DNA of 64,000 nucleotides, from positions 156,714 through 220,713 of the forward strand of contig JAUCBJ010007620.1 of NCBI GenBank assembly GCA_032718475.1. Reading direction: 5' to 3'. Every line of letters starts with the position of its first letter. Within the stretch, counting starts at the first letter, position 1. The position numbers were made by a program, and so were the translations under genes. The notes beneath the pieces were generated by a model. It ran no database searches and had not been told where the DNA came from. It was given only the letters and a program-made list of their open reading frames with translations. Below, piece by piece: positions 61,661 through 64,000 of this stretch. Source of the DNA: Nemertoderma westbladi (lineage: Eukaryota > Xenacoelomorpha > Nemertodermatida > Nemertodermatidae).

Positions 61661-63060
61661 AACTATATGTTTTCAACTCACAACCCCAAAAAAAAACAAA
61701 ATATATATATTTAATAGTAATATATATTTATTATATATTATTTAGGTTACATATGGCCGCTTTAAATTGCGATGGCTGCTTTTTTGAGACAACACCAAAG
61801 TTATATTTCTGAATATTGCAATAGAGTCAAAAACTGCGGAATAAAAAATATATTAGAATTAGGTAAAAATCGTTAGGCTGCACCAACATTTGGGCTGAGA
61901 TATGGAATAGTCATTGAATAATGGAATACTAAAAGGAGTCATTCAACACGTTACGTTCAATTTGGGTGGTTCCATCAACAGGATTAGTTAGTAATATTTA
62001 ATTTAATTTATTATAATTATAATTATAGAATTCAGAATTATTTATAGATACAAAAAATCTTATAAAGCTCTGATAATAGGCCTTCCTTCCTCCACATGTA
62101 GCTTACACCTAAAGCATTCATTCTAATTGGATAATATCATGCGGGGAATTAGGGGCTGCCTAGTTACTGATCAGCTGAGGCCGGCAAACTCGTATTTCAT
62201 TGGCTGCATATGTATTCTGAGCCCACAAGTTCAGCCTATAATTCGCTATGCATTCAAGCATAGCCAAGGAATTGATATTATTTCCAACACAGTAGAACCT
62301 AAATGCAATGTTTCTCACTCGTTATTTCTTATGCTTACATTTTTATGGCATGATTAATTATATCCTAAATACTAAAAACCAAACCTTAATCCTATGATCG
62401 AACTTATTTTAGTCTTTATATGCAATAATTGTTGTTTTAGGCAGATGGCCCCTGCTGCCTTGGCTAATAATTATTAAGCAAGTTAATACGTCAATATAAA
62501 AATTTTGGTCCTTAATTCATATTTGCTTGCATAGTCAGGAGAGAGTAAGAGACTAAAAAGCATTACCAAATGCAAATAATTCTTTGGGCTGAACCTAATT
62601 TTTTTAATAATAGTAATTATACTGATACAAAGGTCTACCGGTAACTGCTTATAATATTAATATTAATACGAGACCGGCTGACAGGGGGGAAACTTGACGC
62701 AAATCCCATCTCGGCGAATTAATATCTCGCCTCTGATCAATTAATCAATTTATGTAAAGGAGCAGGTTGCACGTTAGTGGCAGTAGCAGTAGCACGTTAT
62801 TATTCTAACCAAACTAATAAATTTACAAATTTACTACGTTTACAGTTTTTTTTTGGGAGTATTCAGATGTTACTTGCGTCAATTATCGATTTACACCTGT
62901 AGAGGGATTAATTATGAATGTTGATTATTGTAAATTATGTTAGTCCTAACCATTTGTAGTGTTATTTAATAATTTATTGTATATATGTTTACTAAACTTA
63001 TATTTTCAAACATTATTTAGTGTTTTGGTTATTGCCCTACCTTAATTATATCGGCGGTTA
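61661..63060. other. AT-rich intergenic DNA, no gene seen
   Basis: Includes TATA-rich simple sequence at 61,700-61,745. The 76-codon open frame at 62,127-62,357 has no recognisable features. Confidence 0.5.
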
Positions 63061-63141
63061 TGGTAATTGGGAATTCAAGAAGGCGGGTTGACGGGAGAAT
63101 TGTTTAAAGTTTCCGACATCGTGTTTGACAAACGCGGGACA

Positions 63142-63295
63142 ATGGTGCTGGGGTGTCCGTCTCTTTGTATTTTGGTGCTACTGACTGCTAATTTGGCATT
63201 AAGCCTTTCACAATTAACACGGGATACGCCGTGTACAATATTAAAGGAGACGTATTTGATCCCAGAGTCACAGCTGCAATCCTATCCTATTAGTG
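63142..63295 (+). CDS. Candidate first coding exon of a secreted or membrane protein (partial)
   Basis: The ATG at 63,142 sits in a good context (ACAATGG). The first about 23 residues are M plus a strongly hydrophobic stretch (CILVLLTANLALSLS), a credible signal peptide. 28 more residues follow (QLTRDTPCTILKETY.., LQSYPISG). The frame is interrupted at 63,296 by GTGAGT, a strong 5' splice site, leaving phase 1, which is common after signal-peptide exons. The open frame continues upstream to 63,067, but this ATG fits best. No downstream exon lies in the window, so the protein is unidentified. Alternative: a chance ORF of about 50 codons. No family recognised. Confidence 0.4.
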
Positions 63296-63301
63296 GTGAG
63301 T
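63296..63301 (+). promoter_or_regulatory. Candidate 5' splice site
   Basis: GTGAGT directly after the candidate exon, matching the consensus GTRAGT. It is the reason for ending the exon at 63,295. Confidence 0.4.
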
Positions 63302-63454
63302 CTGACTGTCTGAGTACATTTATATAGTTTGTTTATTTTTATGTTTTATCAAAAAATATTTACTAACAAAAATAAGTACATTTTATATATGTGGCCCATA
63401 ATTATTCAATTTTATAATTTATTAATGGTGTTATGGGTGAATGAGTGGTTTCAT

Positions 63455-63631
63455 ATTATTATAACTTGTGTTGGGCACAGCTTTTCAAAGTCGGTAATGA
63501 CGTCCAGGCGGCCTGAGCCGCTAGCTGAATGGTTAGAGCGTCAGACTACCAACCCGGAGGTCACCAATTCGATCCCACCTGGACGTCATTGCCGACTTTA
63601 CAACGCTGTGCCCAACAAAAGTTATAATAAT
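63455..63631. mobile_element. tRNA-like sequence framed by 54-bp inverted repeats
   Basis: Arms at 63,455-63,508 and 63,578-63,631 are inverted repeats matching at about 49 of 54 positions, including TTGGGCACAGC, AAAGTCGG and AATGACGTCCAGG. The 69-bp centre is tRNA-like: box A-like TAGCTGAATGGTTAGAGCG (63,522-63,540), an anticodon-arm-like CTACCAA loop, and box B AATTCGATCCC (63,566-63,576). The arms' inner ends GTCCAGG and CCTGGAC pair exactly as a 7-bp acceptor stem. An extra small stem CGGC/GCCG (63,509-63,520) replaces normal D-arm spacing. Probably a SINE or tRNA-derived foldback element; unlikely to be a working tRNA. Confidence 0.75.
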
Positions 63632-64000
63632 TATTCAAGCGGCACATCTACTGCGCTCATTTTGCAAAGTGGTATCGGCTTATAAAACTAGCGCATCTGC
63701 ATGTAATATATCGTGATGTTTGCCAGGTCTGCCTGAGTGTTGAGTCAGCCATCCTTTAATTAATCTTCAGTCATTTCATTCTCTGGTGTTGAATACTACA
63801 GTACAAGTCGTCAAAGATTGGCAAATTAACCAATTTGAGGTTTCGCAGGATTGCAAGCTGTGGGTGATATATATATATAATAATATGTTTGGGGAGCGGG
63901 GTTACACTACCTACCTATACAATACATTTCCATTGCATATGGGGTTGGCTTAAACAGCGCATTGGTTAGGAATGCGGTGGTGGCACAAGTCGTTCATGAG
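63632..64000. other. Right edge, no gene seen
   Basis: AT-rich with a TATATATATATA stretch near 63,870. Nothing else recognised. Confidence 0.5.

Noticed and set aside
63509-63577. Functional tRNA gene
   Set aside because: D-arm spacing is abnormal and the acceptor stem merges into 54-bp inverted repeats; box A and box B alone do not make a working tRNA.

Overview
This is animal (eukaryotic) nuclear DNA. Nothing in it looks prokaryotic: there are no operons or ribosome-binding sites, coding density is very low, and the recognisable coding sequence is non-LTR retrotransposons and tRNA-derived repeats. The mix of LINE types (CR1/L2-like, RTE-like) and the frequent short palindromes TAGGCCTA and ACCGGT suggest a marine invertebrate, perhaps an echinoderm or other basal deuterostome. 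That guess is from pattern memory and has low confidence.

Region 1 (1-47,797) is one tandem satellite array with a 52-bp monomer, about 44 kb or 69% of the window and roughly 800-850 monomers. It already runs off the left edge. A single near-complete LINE (2,701-6,518) sits inside it, bounded by a perfect 16-bp target-site duplication made of satellite sequence. The array has clear higher-order structure. The clearest case is a 27-monomer, 1,398-bp unit repeated almost without change from about 28.9 to 37.2 kb. Larger direct duplications have offsets of 2,708 bp (10.7-16.2 kb), about 1,350 and about 3,640 bp (16.1-23 kb), and 2,950 bp (40.7-46 kb). This resembles centromeric or pericentromeric satellite.

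Region 2 (47,798-64,000) is AT-rich non-satellite DNA full of old, broken mobile elements. It holds at least four RTE-type LINE fragments, fragments of an L2/CR1-type LINE, a 5'-truncated LINE of another family, two or three tRNA-derived SINE-like sequences, several foldback (inverted-repeat) elements, G-runs, and a 1-kb cluster of TTCTAGAA palindromes. The only candidate for a host gene is a possible signal-peptide-coding first exon near the right end (63,142-63,295).

No gene set here works as a pathway. The only working unit is the LINE at 2.7-6.5 kb. It encodes an ORF1 RNA-binding-type protein and an endonuclease/reverse-transcriptase ORF2, in one reading frame separated by a single TGA. 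ORF2 has one apparent single-base frameshift near its C-terminus, so this copy is probably recently inserted but no longer fully intact.
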